Source: Dipteris shenzhenensis (taxonomy: Eukaryota > Polypodiophyta > Polypodiopsida > Gleicheniales). From it: 64,000 nucleotides of DNA. The translations under genes and the position numbers were made by a program. The notes under the pieces were generated by a model. It saw only the letters and a program-made list of their open reading frames with translations, was not told the origin of the DNA and ran no database searches. Location of the stretch: the NCBI GenBank assembly GCA_047967505.1, contig CM106540.1; one strand, given 5' to 3'. Within the stretch, counting starts at the first letter, position 1. Every line of letters starts with the position of its first letter. This document shows, piece after piece, positions 35,869-47,425 of this stretch.

Positions 35869-38412
35869 GTTGTACATCATCAGATACATCTGGTGACAGG
35901 AAATGCATATCTGGGACACACCCTGTCTCTTCTAGCTTTGTATGTAAGTCTTCACTTTGGGAATGTTTTGTATCCCCCACCACAAAGGGATGTACAATTC
36001 CATCAACTTCAGTCCAACTCTGTCCTGAATTCTTCCATGCTGTGTGTTTCACTCGCATTCCCTCGATAATATTCTCATCCTCTTGCATGTGAGCATCTGC
36101 ATAGATGCTAGACATCAGGTCATATGCTGCAGCATCCTTTTCATCCAATAGCCGTGCATTTTCAAAGGCCCGCCTGCCAATTTCTACATTACCCCACTTT
36201 CGACAAGCACTCAACACAGTGAGCCACACCACAAGATCAGGCTGGAAAGGCATCTTCTCAACCATTGCTACTGCCTTAACCAGTTGGCCTGCACGGCCAA
36301 GGAGATCAACCATGCAAGTGTGGTGCTCAATAGTTGGCATGATGCCATAGTCTGTGCTCATAGATGCAAAATATTTCTGGCCCTTATCCACTAGACCCAC
36401 ATGACTGCAGACAGTAAGAACACTGCTAAATGTTACCCCACTTGGCCGTATGCCTTCACCTACCATCCTCTCAAGTAGATTGTAAACACATTCACTTTCT
36501 CCTAGCTGGGCATATCCTGTAATCAATGCAGTCCATGAGACTACATCTCGAACTGGTAGACTAGCAAACACTTCATGTGCCTTTGCAAGCGAGCCACATT
36601 TTACATACATGTCAACCAATGCATTTCCAACAAAAGAATCTAACTCCAACTCCTGCCTGGTGATCTCTGCGTGTAGTTCTCGGCCTTTGAGTATGGCTCC
36701 TATATTGCCACAAGCTTTCAAGCTGCAAGCAAATGTGAAAACATCTGGAGAGACACCCTCCAGTTGCATCTGTTCAAAACAGTGCAGCGTTTCCTCACCC
36801 AGCTCATGTTCAACATATCCTGCCATTAGTGCATTCCATGAGACTACATCTCGTATCTGAAGCTTGTCAAAGACATCCCGTGCATTTGCAAGCGAACCAC
36901 ATTTTGCATACATATCAACCAAAGCATTACCAACAAATGGATCAGTTTCCAACTGTTGACGGGTAACTTTTGTGTGTATTTCTTGGCCTTTGTCTAAGGC
37001 TCCTACAGTACCACAAGCTTTCAAACAGCAGACAAATGTCACAGCATCTGGGTACAAACCCTCTAATAGCATCTGTTCAAAACAATTCAGTGCTTCCTCA
37101 CCAAACCCACGTTCCACATATCCCGCAATTAATGCAGTCCATGAGACTACATTATGAACTGGAAGCTTGTCGAACACTTCTCGTGCTTTTGCAAACAACC
37201 CACATTTGGCATACATATCAACCAACGTGCAGCCAACAAAAGGATCTCCTTCCAACCCCCTTCCGGCAATCTCGGCATGTAATTCTAGGCCCCTTGCCGC
37301 ATCTTTCAGCCTAGCACAAGCCTTCAATAGTGCCACAAACGTATGCTTGCTAGGATGTACGCAGTCCTTTCGCATTTTCTGGTACAGGTTGAGAGCCTGC
37401 TGTGCTTCACCACATTCAATATAACCCGTTATGAGAGACGTCCAAGAATACTCTTTCGGATCAACCAACCTGTGAAAAACCTGCAGGGCATCGTACATGC
37501 TTCCACATTCCACCAACATTGGGACAAGGTGGTTGCCGAGAGATCTATAAGCTTCCAGCCCCCGTTGGCACATGTAGGCATGCAAGCGCTTGGCATACGC
37601 TTGACTTTTCTCTTTTCTGCACTTCTGCAAAATGCATATAACGTTCTCAACCAAAGGTGGCTTCTGCATCTGTTCTAAAGAAGTGAGTGCCTCCTCTAAG
37701 CTCAACATCTCCCATCCCTTGGTGTTTTGCAGTTCTTGTGCCTTAGATGCGTTCACTTGTACTTCAGACCTAACGTTGGCTCTGCAATTGTTGACACTCT
37801 CCAGCAAGCCATGGTCTTTCGAATATGACTGGGTCTGGCCAGTGGATGCTTTTGCTTCATGCATTCCACTGCTTCTGGAGTCCTTTTTCTCGAGCATGTA
37901 TTTAACCCAATCTGGATTGTGCCAACCGTCTATCCATAGCGACTGCCTTGTGATTTTATGCTTGAAATCTGGAGCCCTTGGGTTTGTCTGTTAAAACTTG
38001 CGGCAGACCTGTCAGACCAGCTGATACGACGGAGGATTTCCGCAGCTTTAACCGAGCAAATATTTTGTGGAACACTTACCTTGCTCTTTCGGATGTCCCA
38101 CCACTGAGAGGGATCTGTGAAATAGTCTCGCCAGAAGCGCTCTGTGCTTAACCTATCTGCGAAGCATGACCACAATGAAAAGAAGTTTCTCCACTGAGAA
38201 GGTTCCGTGAAACAATCTTGCGCTTTCCTTGACCCATCTGCAAAGAATGACCACAACCTATGTGCTGCAGTACCTGAACTCGAAGGTTTTGAGGTTGTTC
38301 GGGAAAAGTCCTTCACCAGTGGTATGAGGATCGGAAAGCACGGATCCTGGGGGACAATCTCGCATGCCAGGGTTCTTCCGCAAGGGACCTCGGGGGAAGC
38401 CGTAGCAATCAT
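35789..38412 (-). CDS. PLS-class pentatricopeptide repeat protein with N-terminal PDF motif
   Basis: Exon 1 (38412-38080) encodes 111 residues and exon 2 (37987-35789) 732 residues. The 92-bp intron has GTAAGT...AACAG ends in phase 0. Across the junction reads WRDYFTDPSQWWDIRKSK / TNPRAPDFKHKITRQSLWID, a PDF-type motif known from organellar single-stranded-DNA-binding (OSB) proteins. Then come P, L and S repeats (VDMYAKCGSLAKA, VVSWTALIxGYxxxG) from about residue 250 to 640 of the joined protein, E1/E2-type segments (GQSWTEVDGIVHPFVVGD) and an abrupt tail. PPR proteins of this class bind organellar RNA, usually for C-to-U editing. The start codon is the first Met of the open frame in exon 1; an earlier start cannot be excluded, and I cannot judge the targeting peptide. 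The DYW domain beyond is frameshifted, so the product would lack deaminase activity. The long repeat part is fully open, which argues for recent function. Confidence 0.85.
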
Positions 38413-38602
38413 TCCTACTTTGGGTTTTGAATGGTCCGGCTAAAGGCAGGTCTGCATTTGATGGAGGGTATCCCGAGCGTTGCTCAAGTTTTTAGGCAGT
38501 CAGCATTGTTTACAAGAGCAAGGATCGTCTAGACAACTCGCTCTTAAAATCTCTTTTAAGGAAGGAGAGAAATTTGATTATATGAGGCACCAAGGGGCGC
38601 CC

Positions 38603-38711
38603 AACGTTGGGCGGCCGTTTGAAGCAATAGAAAGCCACCATTTGAGGTTTGGGCGGCAACGTTGGGCGGCCGTTTGAAGCAATAGAAAGCCACCATTTGA
38701 GGTTTGGGCGG
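38603..38711. repeat. 55-bp perfect tandem duplication upstream of PPR gene
   Basis: AACGTTGGGCGGCCGTTTGA...GGTTTGGGCGG occurs at 38603-38657 and 38658-38712, identical except for the last base. It lies 190-300 bp upstream of the proposed PPR start codon, in its promoter or 5' UTR. GC-rich GGGCGGCCG boxes and CCACCATTTGAGG are doubled as a result. Confidence 0.92.
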
Positions 38712-38759
38712 GCACCTCTTTATTGGTTTCTGCATTGCCAAACTCGACCAGTTATATAT

Positions 38760-39320
38760 ATTTTTACACACTTACCATCAAGCGTGAGGAAGACGTGTCA
38801 GCAGCATGATGCTCAATGAAAGAGACTTGAGGCATATGACATGGAATACCCTTGCTGGGCTGAACCCTATGTGTGTCATTGGTGTGCCCTCCAAGCTGAG
38901 TAGCACCGCTTCAGACTGCGGCATCTGGAGTGTGTCCTGACTTGTGTCATCAAAGCAATTGTCACCGTAAACATGGTTCTTGGGTAAAATTTTTATTCAC
39001 TTCGAACATGGTTGGTCTAGAAAAAGAATCCAAACTACAGGGTAACGAAGACAGATTCAATGTATTTCAAAAAAGCATGATGATTGATTGTTGAATGGAT
39101 TATCTATATCCCAATCACATGAGGTCTGAGCATTGAGAATATCTAAAGGTGTGTATATGTATGAGAGCAGCTAGCTAGTTTGGCGAATAGAGTAACCTTT
39201 TTGCCCCCATGATCCCTCTACCCTTGCATCCAATGAATCAATTTTGAAGAGAGAAATTTTAAGGTTTCACAAGAACTTATGACTGAAGCCAGAGATCTTA
39301 GGTGGTCAAAATTCCTGGAT

Positions 39321-39369
<49 letters not shown>

Positions 39370-39773
39370 CACACACACACGCACGCACATATATTTATGA
39401 CCCAAGATTTCCTCAAGGGGATCCTAATATGTGGTAGTGCAGTAGGCAAATAGGAGTGTGACAATGTTTAAGATATCACCCAGTCAAATCATGTTCATTG
39501 AAGCTTCCCATACACTATAGTGCCATCCATTCAACGTGAAAGAATTTTGTATATAGGTGCAATAGAAGCATTCCGTAAAAGAGAAAATAGAAAGCATTTT
39601 CACCTCGGACAAACTGCCATGAGTATAAGAAACAAGAGAGAAAGGATTCATTAGGTACGTATTTACTAATAGTATCGTCACCCCTACCTGATAGCTTCAT
39701 AAGGGGTGCTTTTGGTCGTTTCTCAGGGTCAAAAGGAGCCACTATAGTAACCACCACGTGTGTTTTATTCCCT

Positions 39774-39804
<31 letters not shown>

Positions 39805-39929
39805 AGGTTTTTATATGAAATGTGCATGGTCATGCCAATTAAGTGTAAAGTATTTGAAACTCATTTTAACAACTTTTACTTTTGTGATTCAAATCAAAGA
39901 CATGACCACAACTCTACTTTTTTTTAAAA
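38760..39929. other. intergenic stretch with microsatellites
   Basis: No gene seen. It contains a (CT)n tract at 39324-39367 followed by short (AC)n, and a (TA)n tract at about 39779-39803. Confidence 0.6.
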
Positions 39930-42075
39930 AAGAAAAAAATCGTGCCAGCCTTTATTAGATATAAGAAAATTACGCTCTTCCCTTCCAGCTCAATTTTAGC
40001 ACGCACATCTTCCATGTCTCACACAAGCCCGCAACCAAATCAGATCCACGAGTTTTCAGAGGGAAATCAGAGACTAATCTATCATACCAGGGCATTACAT
40101 TCCACGACCCAGCTCGAACTGATAAACCATTTTGCTACCTGGGCCCAAGGAAAATCATCCACAAACATCCTCGATAACCATTTCCCTATCAGAGAAATAT
40201 TCTTCAGCTTGACATCCGGGAAACCAAGCCCACGCTGTAATTTAGACTACTTTAGCACTTCCCATGGTATATAATGCATGCGCTTTCCCACTTCCTCTGC
40301 CCAAATAAAAGCCCAAAACAAACACTCTAGCTGTAGCCAATGGCTCTTACGAAAGTTCCAAAGAGTAGCCAGGCAAACAGCATATGCTTGATCAGTAAGG
40401 CTCTTGCATTCCACCCAAGGCAGATTCCTCCCCAAGCCTTTAGTTTGGACTTAATCTTCTCCAAGAACCATTCAACCAAGATCCTGACCCCAATTCGGGC
40501 ACCAAGATACCTCACCACTTCCCCATGCTTTATCCAAGAAACCTGAAGTTCATTAGCCCACTGAGGTGAAGAGTCACAACATGTTCTGAGACCAAAACTT
40601 TTCTAACAGCTGCACACAGAACTAGAAGCCTTACAAAAAATTTGCCTGCAAAGAGTTGCATGCATAATTGTTCACCCAAAGGCAATCGAAGCCCCTTTAG
40701 TTTCCCTTCATCTTGGCATTGTTTCAGCATGTGCATCAATGGGACTATGCACACAGCAAACAATAGGGGAGCAATAGGACATCCCTACCGCACTGACCCG
40801 CGTAAATCAAAAGATCCAACCACCCCGCCATTTAGACACAGGATTGCTGAGGCATTTTGAAACAGGGTAGACACCATTGCTACAAAATCTTCTCCACAAA
40901 GCCAAGCCCGGTTAACACCTCCAAAACGAAATCCCATCTTAATCTGTATCAAGCTTTATCTTAGATCAAGCCCAAACACCACACATTGTTGGTCGGATTT
41001 CCTAGCATAATCCAGTAGTTGATATATTTAGAATATTGTTGAAATTCTCTTTGCATTTTACAAAGCCACATTGCTCCTTGTCTACAACCTGCATACATAA
41101 CCTGCATACATACTTGCCTAATTCTCAAAGCCATTACCTTAGCCATAATCTTATGTTCATCATCATCATTGGTATCCAATCCCCAACTCAGATTCCATTT
41201 TGACGTTTCGGGAAGAGTTTCATAATGCCAGCATTCACATCTGCAGAAAAAACCCCTCTCTTCATTGAGACATTCAACATTTCTACCAAATCTCCCCCCA
41301 CAGCATCCCATGAACATAAATAGAATTTTGACGAAAGTCCATCCTGGCCTGACGAGCGATCCTTCTTCATCAACCTCAGAGCCTCATATATCTCTTTTGC
41401 TCAAACGGTCTCGTCAGCAGACTCCTTTGGCCCCCAGAAACTTTGCATTCGATCCCTGTTAAAGCACCATTCAGAGCGGTCTTCCAGTCCTCATTTTGAG
41501 TAGCAGGCATGCCCACAATAGCACTTAATTGAGACTTAAACACCTAAAAAATTTTCCAAAAATCCGTGACCAATTCACCATCCTCATCCTACACACGATC
41601 AATTCTCTCTCTCTCCACTTTTCTTTTCATTGATTGGAAAAAAAAAATAGTTGGACAAACTCCTAGTTCAAGCCATAGCTGACGACTTCTCATTCTAGCC
41701 CTCTCCACATCTTCCAATTCCTTCCTCTACATCGCAATTTCTACTTCTGCAAGCAAGGTAGCACAAACTTCATCCCTAGGCATCTTAGAAAGAGCAGATC
41801 TCCAGGCATCACGCACAAACTCCATGTCATTCAGTTTGCCGGCCCTCAGTTTGTTGCCCTCAGTTTTGCTTGCCTCATCCAATTATGGGCTACAACAACA
41901 TTAGCCCTAATCAACATACCCCATCTCAAACAAGGATCAAGATACTTATCTCTGCTTTGCAACCAAGCCTTTATCATTTTAGAAAACGCCTCATTCCCAA
42001 GAAGCTTGTTATCATGAATAAAGGGGATATCTAATGATCGATCTAATGAACCACCAGGCCAATGGAACATGGTCT
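39930..42075 (-). pseudogene. non-LTR retrotransposon (LINE) reverse transcriptase relic
   Basis: Minus reading from right to left: KLLGNEAFSKMIKAWLQSRDK (about 42010), KDRSSGQDGLSSKFY and GIMKLFPKRQ (41190-41360), DEHKIMAKVMALRIRQV, then VDKEQCGFVK, and further down VRYLGARIGV (40490) and KLKAWGGICLGWNARALLIKHML. These are ordered landmarks of plant LINE RT and its downstream region. Frames change repeatedly and stops are frequent. The expected (F/Y)xDD lies in a badly decayed part and was not found. A T-run on + at about 39919 could be the poly(A) end of the minus copy. Confidence 0.75.
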
Positions 42076-42132
42076 AAAAGGTAGGAATGAGTAACATACT
42101 CTCTCCTTTCATCGGGGCACAGTACCATCATC

Positions 42133-42490
42133 CCTCCTCTGAAAGATAAAACATGTCAATCCTTCTAGCCCTATACTCATTACCCTTCTACCTATTGGAC
42201 TCAAAAAACCCGCTAAGCCCAGTAGGATTTAATCTCATGAGGCTGATGCGACTAAAGCTGGCATGCATGTTCAAAGTTACGAAGACACCAGACACCATAC
42301 TCTCCTTTTAGGGCACACCACCATCAGCCCTCCTCTGAAAGATAAAACCTATCAATCCTTCTAGCTCTATACTCATTACTCTTCTGCCTATTGGACTAGG
42401 AAAACCCGATAAGCCCAGTGGGATTTAATCTTGTGAGGCTGATGTGACTAAAGTTGGCGTGCATGTTCAAGTTGTGAAGACACCAGAGCT
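42133..42490. repeat. tandem duplication, period 196 bp
   Basis: TCCTCTGAAAGATAAAACNT starts at 42135 and 42331, and the following 150 bp (CTATTGGACT..., GAGGCTGATGNGACTAAAG) is repeated with modest divergence. Confidence 0.85.
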
Positions 42491-42798
42491 TGGTTCTGAG
42501 AGGGACTCATCGCAGAGACGGGTGACTCGCCGAATGGGAATTGGAAAAAGATTGGCAAAAGGGGGGAGTGATGCATGATCCGGATCAAAATGAAACGGCT
42601 GTCGGTTCTGAAAGAGCTAAGGATACGATGGGAAGAGAATAGTATCAGATATGTTGCGAAGCCCCAAACGAAGGATATGGCAGGGACTACTCAAGCTTCC
42701 CAGATGCAAGAAGATGAGGTCCCATCAGTTCAAGGAGGCCCAGATGAGGAACTACCTGATTCGTATCATCGAAAGCAGCTGCCATAAGAAAAGAGGAA

Positions 42799-43850
42799 TG
42801 TTAACCATGTGGCAACAAAGGCCAAAAGTGTAGTCTAGAGCAACAACGATGAGATCATTGTGTGTGTAGAGTAGGGGCAAAGCTCCGCTTGTAATATCTT
42901 AAGACTAAAAGATGGTATGATGAATCTTAAAGGATGAGGATATCCAAAATCCTCTCTAGATTAGATCCAATCACACTTGCAAAATCAGGATCTAGAGAGA
43001 GAAAGGTTAAAAGCCTATACTTTTTGAGGTCCCCCCACTTTGTATAGAGACCCAAAAGGTCCCCCCACATTGTGTAGAGACTCAAAGGTTTCCCCACTTT
43101 GTGTAGAGACGCAAAAGGTCCCCCAAAAAGTGGAGGGACTCTTGTCCAAAAGGTCTCCTATGAAAGAGGTCCCACCATGGAGGTACCTATGGATTGTGTA
43201 GAGACCAACATGTACAAATATCTCTCAATGGAATGAAGCTCCCACTCTTTGGGGTTCAATGTTCAAGCTCACTATTGTGTTCATGTGATTGATCTCCATT
43301 GCATCCGTGCTCTCTTACATTATCATGTTCTAGCATGCCCTTACCCTTGCACTCCCTACCCTTGTACTCCCCCCTCCTCCTGTCTCCTCCTCTTGTCTCC
43401 TTCTCCTCCTCCCTCCTCTTCCTCCTTCCTCCTCCCTCCTCCCTTGTCCCTCCTCCTTAACCCTTACCCTCGAAGTCACGATGGAGACTAGCTCTCCACT
43501 CTGAACCCCTCCTAAACCCTACAACCCTCTCTGAACCCCGGAACTCCTAGATAGCTCTCTCAACCTTGTCCCCTTTCAAACCCTGCAACCTCCTTCTAAA
43601 CCCTTGTACTCCCGTGGAGGCGAGAGCCTCCATCCATCGTTGTGATTAAGCCCGCTTTCCCACCCACGCACGCATGAGATCTGCTTTCCACGCTTTAGCC
43701 TATACCTCTCACCGAAATACGACCCGAGGACCTATGCTACACTTGGGAAAACCTATGCTACAATGAGCAACGACATGACTGTAAGTGACCAACACCCTCA
43801 GAACCTGCACTGGGAGAAACAGTGACAACATTTTGGTGCCGCTACTAGGG
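42799..43850 (+). mobile_element. gypsy LTR (42799-43830) with primer-binding site
   Basis: It begins TGTTAACC and ends GTGACAACA at 43830, followed by TTGGTGCCGCTACTAGGG (43833-43850). That is a clear relative of the TTGGCGCCGTTGCCGGGG primer-binding site of plant gypsy (Athila-like) elements, so this is a 5' LTR of a + strand element extending right. It is the same family as the LTR at 34384-35359. It is also preceded by a purine tract (AAGAAAAGAGGAA) and by sequence resembling the family's 3' coding end at 42518-42568, hinting at a second LTR junction lost on the left. Confidence 0.8.
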
Positions 43851-46250
43851 AGGTTAGCACCTAAAGAAAAAGATGAGCACGTGTTTGCATGTGCGAAAAA
43901 GAACCCCCTTTGAAAAACCATTCAAGACACATCCCTCAAGGCAAAGGAGTGAAAAAATGCTTCCAACTGGTGCAAAAGGATAATGTTGTCTTACATAATC
44001 ACATTAATACACTAAACATCCAAAATTAACCCATAATCCCCTCACATTCTATAAAAGCAACACCCCCTCCCCCCCCCTCTTTCCCCACACTTTTCCAAGC
44101 CACTTCCATCTCCAAATTCCGTCAAGCCTCCATATTTTCTGTCTACCTCCATTTTTCTGTTTACCTTCATTTTTCGTCCTCCAACCATCACCACCACCAC
44201 TTTTTCCGTCAACCTCCCCCCTCCACCACTAGTTTTTCCATCAGCCTCCCCTCCATCTCCATCTCCATCTCCACCTCCCATCATCTCCCTCCCCACCACC
44301 TCCACTTTTTTCGTCCATCCCCCATCTCCCCCACTCAAGGTAATCATCATATCTTTCCATCACCCTCCACTCTACCATCTCTCTACCTCTGTCTACACCG
44401 GCACCAACCTCCACTCCACCATCTCTTCACCTCTCTCTACACCCCCATCTCCCTCCACTCCATATCCACTTTCTCCCCTCCACCCCACCATCTCCCCACC
44501 TCTCTCCGACCCCACCTTCCTCCACCCCCCACCTCTCTCAACCCCTCCTTCTTCCACCCCCCACCTCTCTCACCCCCTCTCTCTAGCATAGTCTCAAATA
44601 CATTTTCCATTTTCTAGGATAAGTGGAATATTGTTTCCTTGCTTTGAAACTACATTTTCTTAGTACTATCTCAGTCATTCTCATCCAACACTCCAAGATA
44701 TCCCAAGATGTGCTTATGCATGTCTAAATCCAATTTGAAGACAATCCAAGTTGCTCTAATTTTGGGCATGGCTTAGATTGGCAACTTGGAGAAATTCAAA
44801 TTGTCTCCTCAATGGCGATCTAGTCTACTCTGATCTAGATCTAGACCAACCATCGATCGAAGAAAATAATAGGATATAATTTCTTTTTCTTTGGTTCTTT
44901 TTATGTGCTGGGTCAGATGCATCGATGTAGAAGATGATGTGCGTGTAGGAAGTGGATTTTATGGCGAGGCTCAAAAGTGAGTGATACATGCGCCAAAATG
45001 TGTGTGATTTGAAGAGCCCTTAGAGCACAGAAATTTGAACGATTTTCTTTTTTAGAGAACCCTCAAATTCTTTCTCGATTAAACTTTCCTCCACCCCCAC
45101 CTCTCTCTTACCCCTCTCTCCACCTCTTTCCTCCACCCTTCCCCCCCCACCCCCCCTCTCCCCGCTCCCCCCTCCCACCTCCCCCATGCCATTGCCTCGA
45201 CCACTGTGCCACCGCCCACCCACCCAACTGAGCTACCTCAGGCGTTGCATGTCTTGTTTGTGCACCATGCACTAGGGCCATCAGGCATTGATTACCATCG
45301 GGCATCGTGCCACGCTCGTGCCATCGGGCACCATGCCACGCTGCGTGAGCACCGTCAAGGGCGTGCCACACAAGCACCAATGTTGCCAAGCATCGCGTCG
45401 CTCTGCGTGAGTGCTGTTAGGCATTGTGCCACTATGCATGGCCACCGTTGATGCCTTGCTGCACTGCTGTACCCACCTGCCCCCTCAAAATTTGTCCCAT
45501 CGCCCCCGTCAAAGGTAGCATCACTCATAACCCGTGCACCACCACCGCTCCTTATATCCGTGCCGCCGGCCCATAGAGGAGAGAGAGTGAGAAGAGAGTA
45601 GATAGAATAAAGAGGAGAGAGAATTGGTAGAAGAGAGAGAAAGGGAGAGAAATTAGGGTAAAACTAACTAGCCCTTAGGTTCGTCAAACTAACTGTAGTA
45701 TAATAGGTTAGGTTAGAGTATAATTTATTTATTTTTTTAAAAGGGAGGAACCAACTCATAGTTAATAAGAGACATTAGATTAGGTTAGGTTAACCAATCC
45801 TCCCTCTTATACACACACACACACCCAAAAAGAAAAAGAAAAAGGGGTCTCTTTCTTAAAAGTGTGCATTTTTGCCCCTTCTTTGGGGGCCCGTATCTTG
45901 GCCCTCTATAGGCCAAATCGCACCCGATTTGAACCCGAATTCCATGCACGTAAAGACCTATATCAAACAAAAAAATTCAAGTCTTTTTACCATTGATTTG
46001 AGTCTTGGTAGTTGCCACTACGTAGAGATTTGATTTCAACCAGTCAAAGATTGCATATTTTATGCCATTTTTAGGCTAAGAAGGTTGAAATCAATTGCAG
46101 ATTTCAAAGTCAAATGCACTCACTTGAAAGATACAATTAAGCATTGTGTATGCACCTCAGATCTGGCCAAAGACTAGCACCTGCATACTTTTGTGAACTT
46201 TCTTCTGCCCTCTATGCTCTCTAAGGATTCAACCTCTTACTATCGACATG
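43851..46250 (+). mobile_element. gypsy 5' leader, low complexity
   Basis: Between primer-binding site and gag lies about 2.4 kb of sequence. It holds a CCACC/CTCC-rich block (44060-44590) whose minus frame is an artificial Gly/Gly-Asp protein, a C-rich block with imperfect CATCGGGCACCATGCCACG repeats (45100-45470), and AT-rich ends. No supported gene. Confidence 0.5.
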
Positions 46251-46254
46251 CATC

Positions 46255-46394
46255 ATGGAGGACCTAAGGATTGAACAAGAAATAGAAAACAAAGATCTGC
46301 ATCTCGAAGACTACTTTGATCAACGGCGCAACTGCAATAACAACAACAATGGTAGAAGACACTTGAGGCTTGTGCAACTGCTAATGGGAGCCTC
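46255..46394 (+). pseudogene. putative gypsy gag start
   Basis: MEDLRIEQEIENKD...NNNNGRRHLRLVQLLMGASF is open in the + direction and sits where gag should start after the leader. It is cut by a solo LTR at 46400. Without the LTR and one target copy, the frame runs straight into copia RNase H sequence (47002 onward), so it had already been fused or rearranged before the LTR inserted. Confidence 0.35.
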
Positions 46395-46399
46395 TTTCA

Positions 46400-46996
46400 T
46401 GTTAAATTACACGGCGCAGCGGAAGAAACTGAACAAAGAATAGAGAGGACACAGCAAACTGGAGATGAACAAAATTTTCCTTCAATACTAATGTAGTACA
46501 GATGATGGCTCCGTCCACATGTGCACTCCCACAATGGAGCTTAGATGGCGATCTAGACAGATACTAGGTGAAGAGCTACTAGCTGGAAGATCTCTGCTGG
46601 AAGATCTGATCTGGTACAATGGACTGGGAGGTCGCCTCTTTATAGCTATGAGGGTGGTAGTCGGATCAATGTAGTCAGTGGAACTGATCAGTCAGCCTAG
46701 TTGGTGAAGCCGACCCATCAACCTAGTCGGTGGAACCGACTAGTCGTCCATGGAATATTCAAGGAATATTCCCTATACCGTCACCTCAGGGGCTCTCGCC
46801 CCCAAACCCCCACCAGGGGGCACTGGCCCCCCTGGGACTCCCCAGCTAGGGGCTAGCTGGCCCCCAGGCCCCAACAAGAATAAGGGGCTCCCACACAATC
46901 ACCTTTCTACCATCAACAGTCTCATTGATAGACCTCATCTAACATGCAAGTTAGGATCCATCCACCAGGAGGGTGGGGCATTGAGCATATCTAACA
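46400..46996. mobile_element. solo LTR with TSD TTTCA
   Basis: TGTTA...TAACA ends, 597 bp, flanked on both sides by TTTCA (46395-46399 and 46997-47001). No internal region and no second LTR. Direction cannot be fixed. It contains imperfect repeats of AGTCGGTGGAACCGAC-like sequence (46670-46745) and a GC-rich block (46790-46880). Confidence 0.85.
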
Positions 46997-47001
46997 TTTC
47001 A

Positions 47002-47250
47002 TGATCCAAATGCTAGCACGAAATCTGGTCTTTCATGCAAAGACCAAACACATTGAGGTCAGGTACCATTTCATCAGGGAGGTACTTGAGTACAAGTGCA
47101 TAGAGATTATCAAGGTTCATACATATGATAACCCTGTAGATATGCTGACGAAGAGTTTACCTTGTCAGTGGTTTGAATATTGTCGTGTACATTGGATAGT
47201 ATGCTCAATGGCTATTATCCCTTAAAGGAAAATTAGCCTTTAAGTGGGAG
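47002..47250 (+). pseudogene. copia RNase H C-terminal fragment
   Basis: LARNLVFHAKTKHIEVRYHF, then VHTYDNPVDMLTKSLP, is the conserved C-terminus of Ty1/copia pol. It is followed by a purine tract (TTTAAGTGGGAGGTCA) and the start of a 3' LTR at 47252, as expected. Everything upstream of this copia pol is missing. Confidence 0.85.
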
Positions 47251-47251
47251 G

Positions 47252-47370
47252 TCATGGGGGTTAAATGCCACTATGCCTTAACCCTGGGTATGTACAATAC
47301 TCAAACACATATATATATATATATATGGATGACATAGAAGATTAGGGTGATCTTGCACCCACCAAACTAA
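47252..47370 (+). mobile_element. truncated copia 3' LTR (short-LTR family)
   Basis: TGGGGGTTAAATGCCACTAT... with CTTAACCCTGGGTATGTACA, (TA)n, and GATCTTGCACCCACCAAAC aligns with the inverted LTR at 52927-53087. It merges into gypsy pol sequence before 47430, so its 3' end is lost. Exact edges are approximate. Confidence 0.7.
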
Positions 47371-47425
47371 TGGCTCATGTTTTGCTCCTTCTCTCCCTTC
47401 CCGTAGGTTTTCGTCATGCGTTCAC

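Noticed and set aside
36105-37678. Several plus-strand ORFs opposite the PPR gene
   Set aside because: Shadows of the PPR reading frame; repeated because the PPR motifs are repeated.
44042-44350. Gly/Asp-rich minus-strand ORF, and the Gly/Arg/Glu-rich frames at 45020-45389
   Set aside because: Low-complexity CCACC/CTCC sequence in the gypsy leader; composition artefact.
45695-45800. TTAGGTTAGG-type short runs resembling telomere repeats
   Set aside because: Only two units at each place, not TTTAGGG or TTAGGG arrays; chance or LTR sequence.
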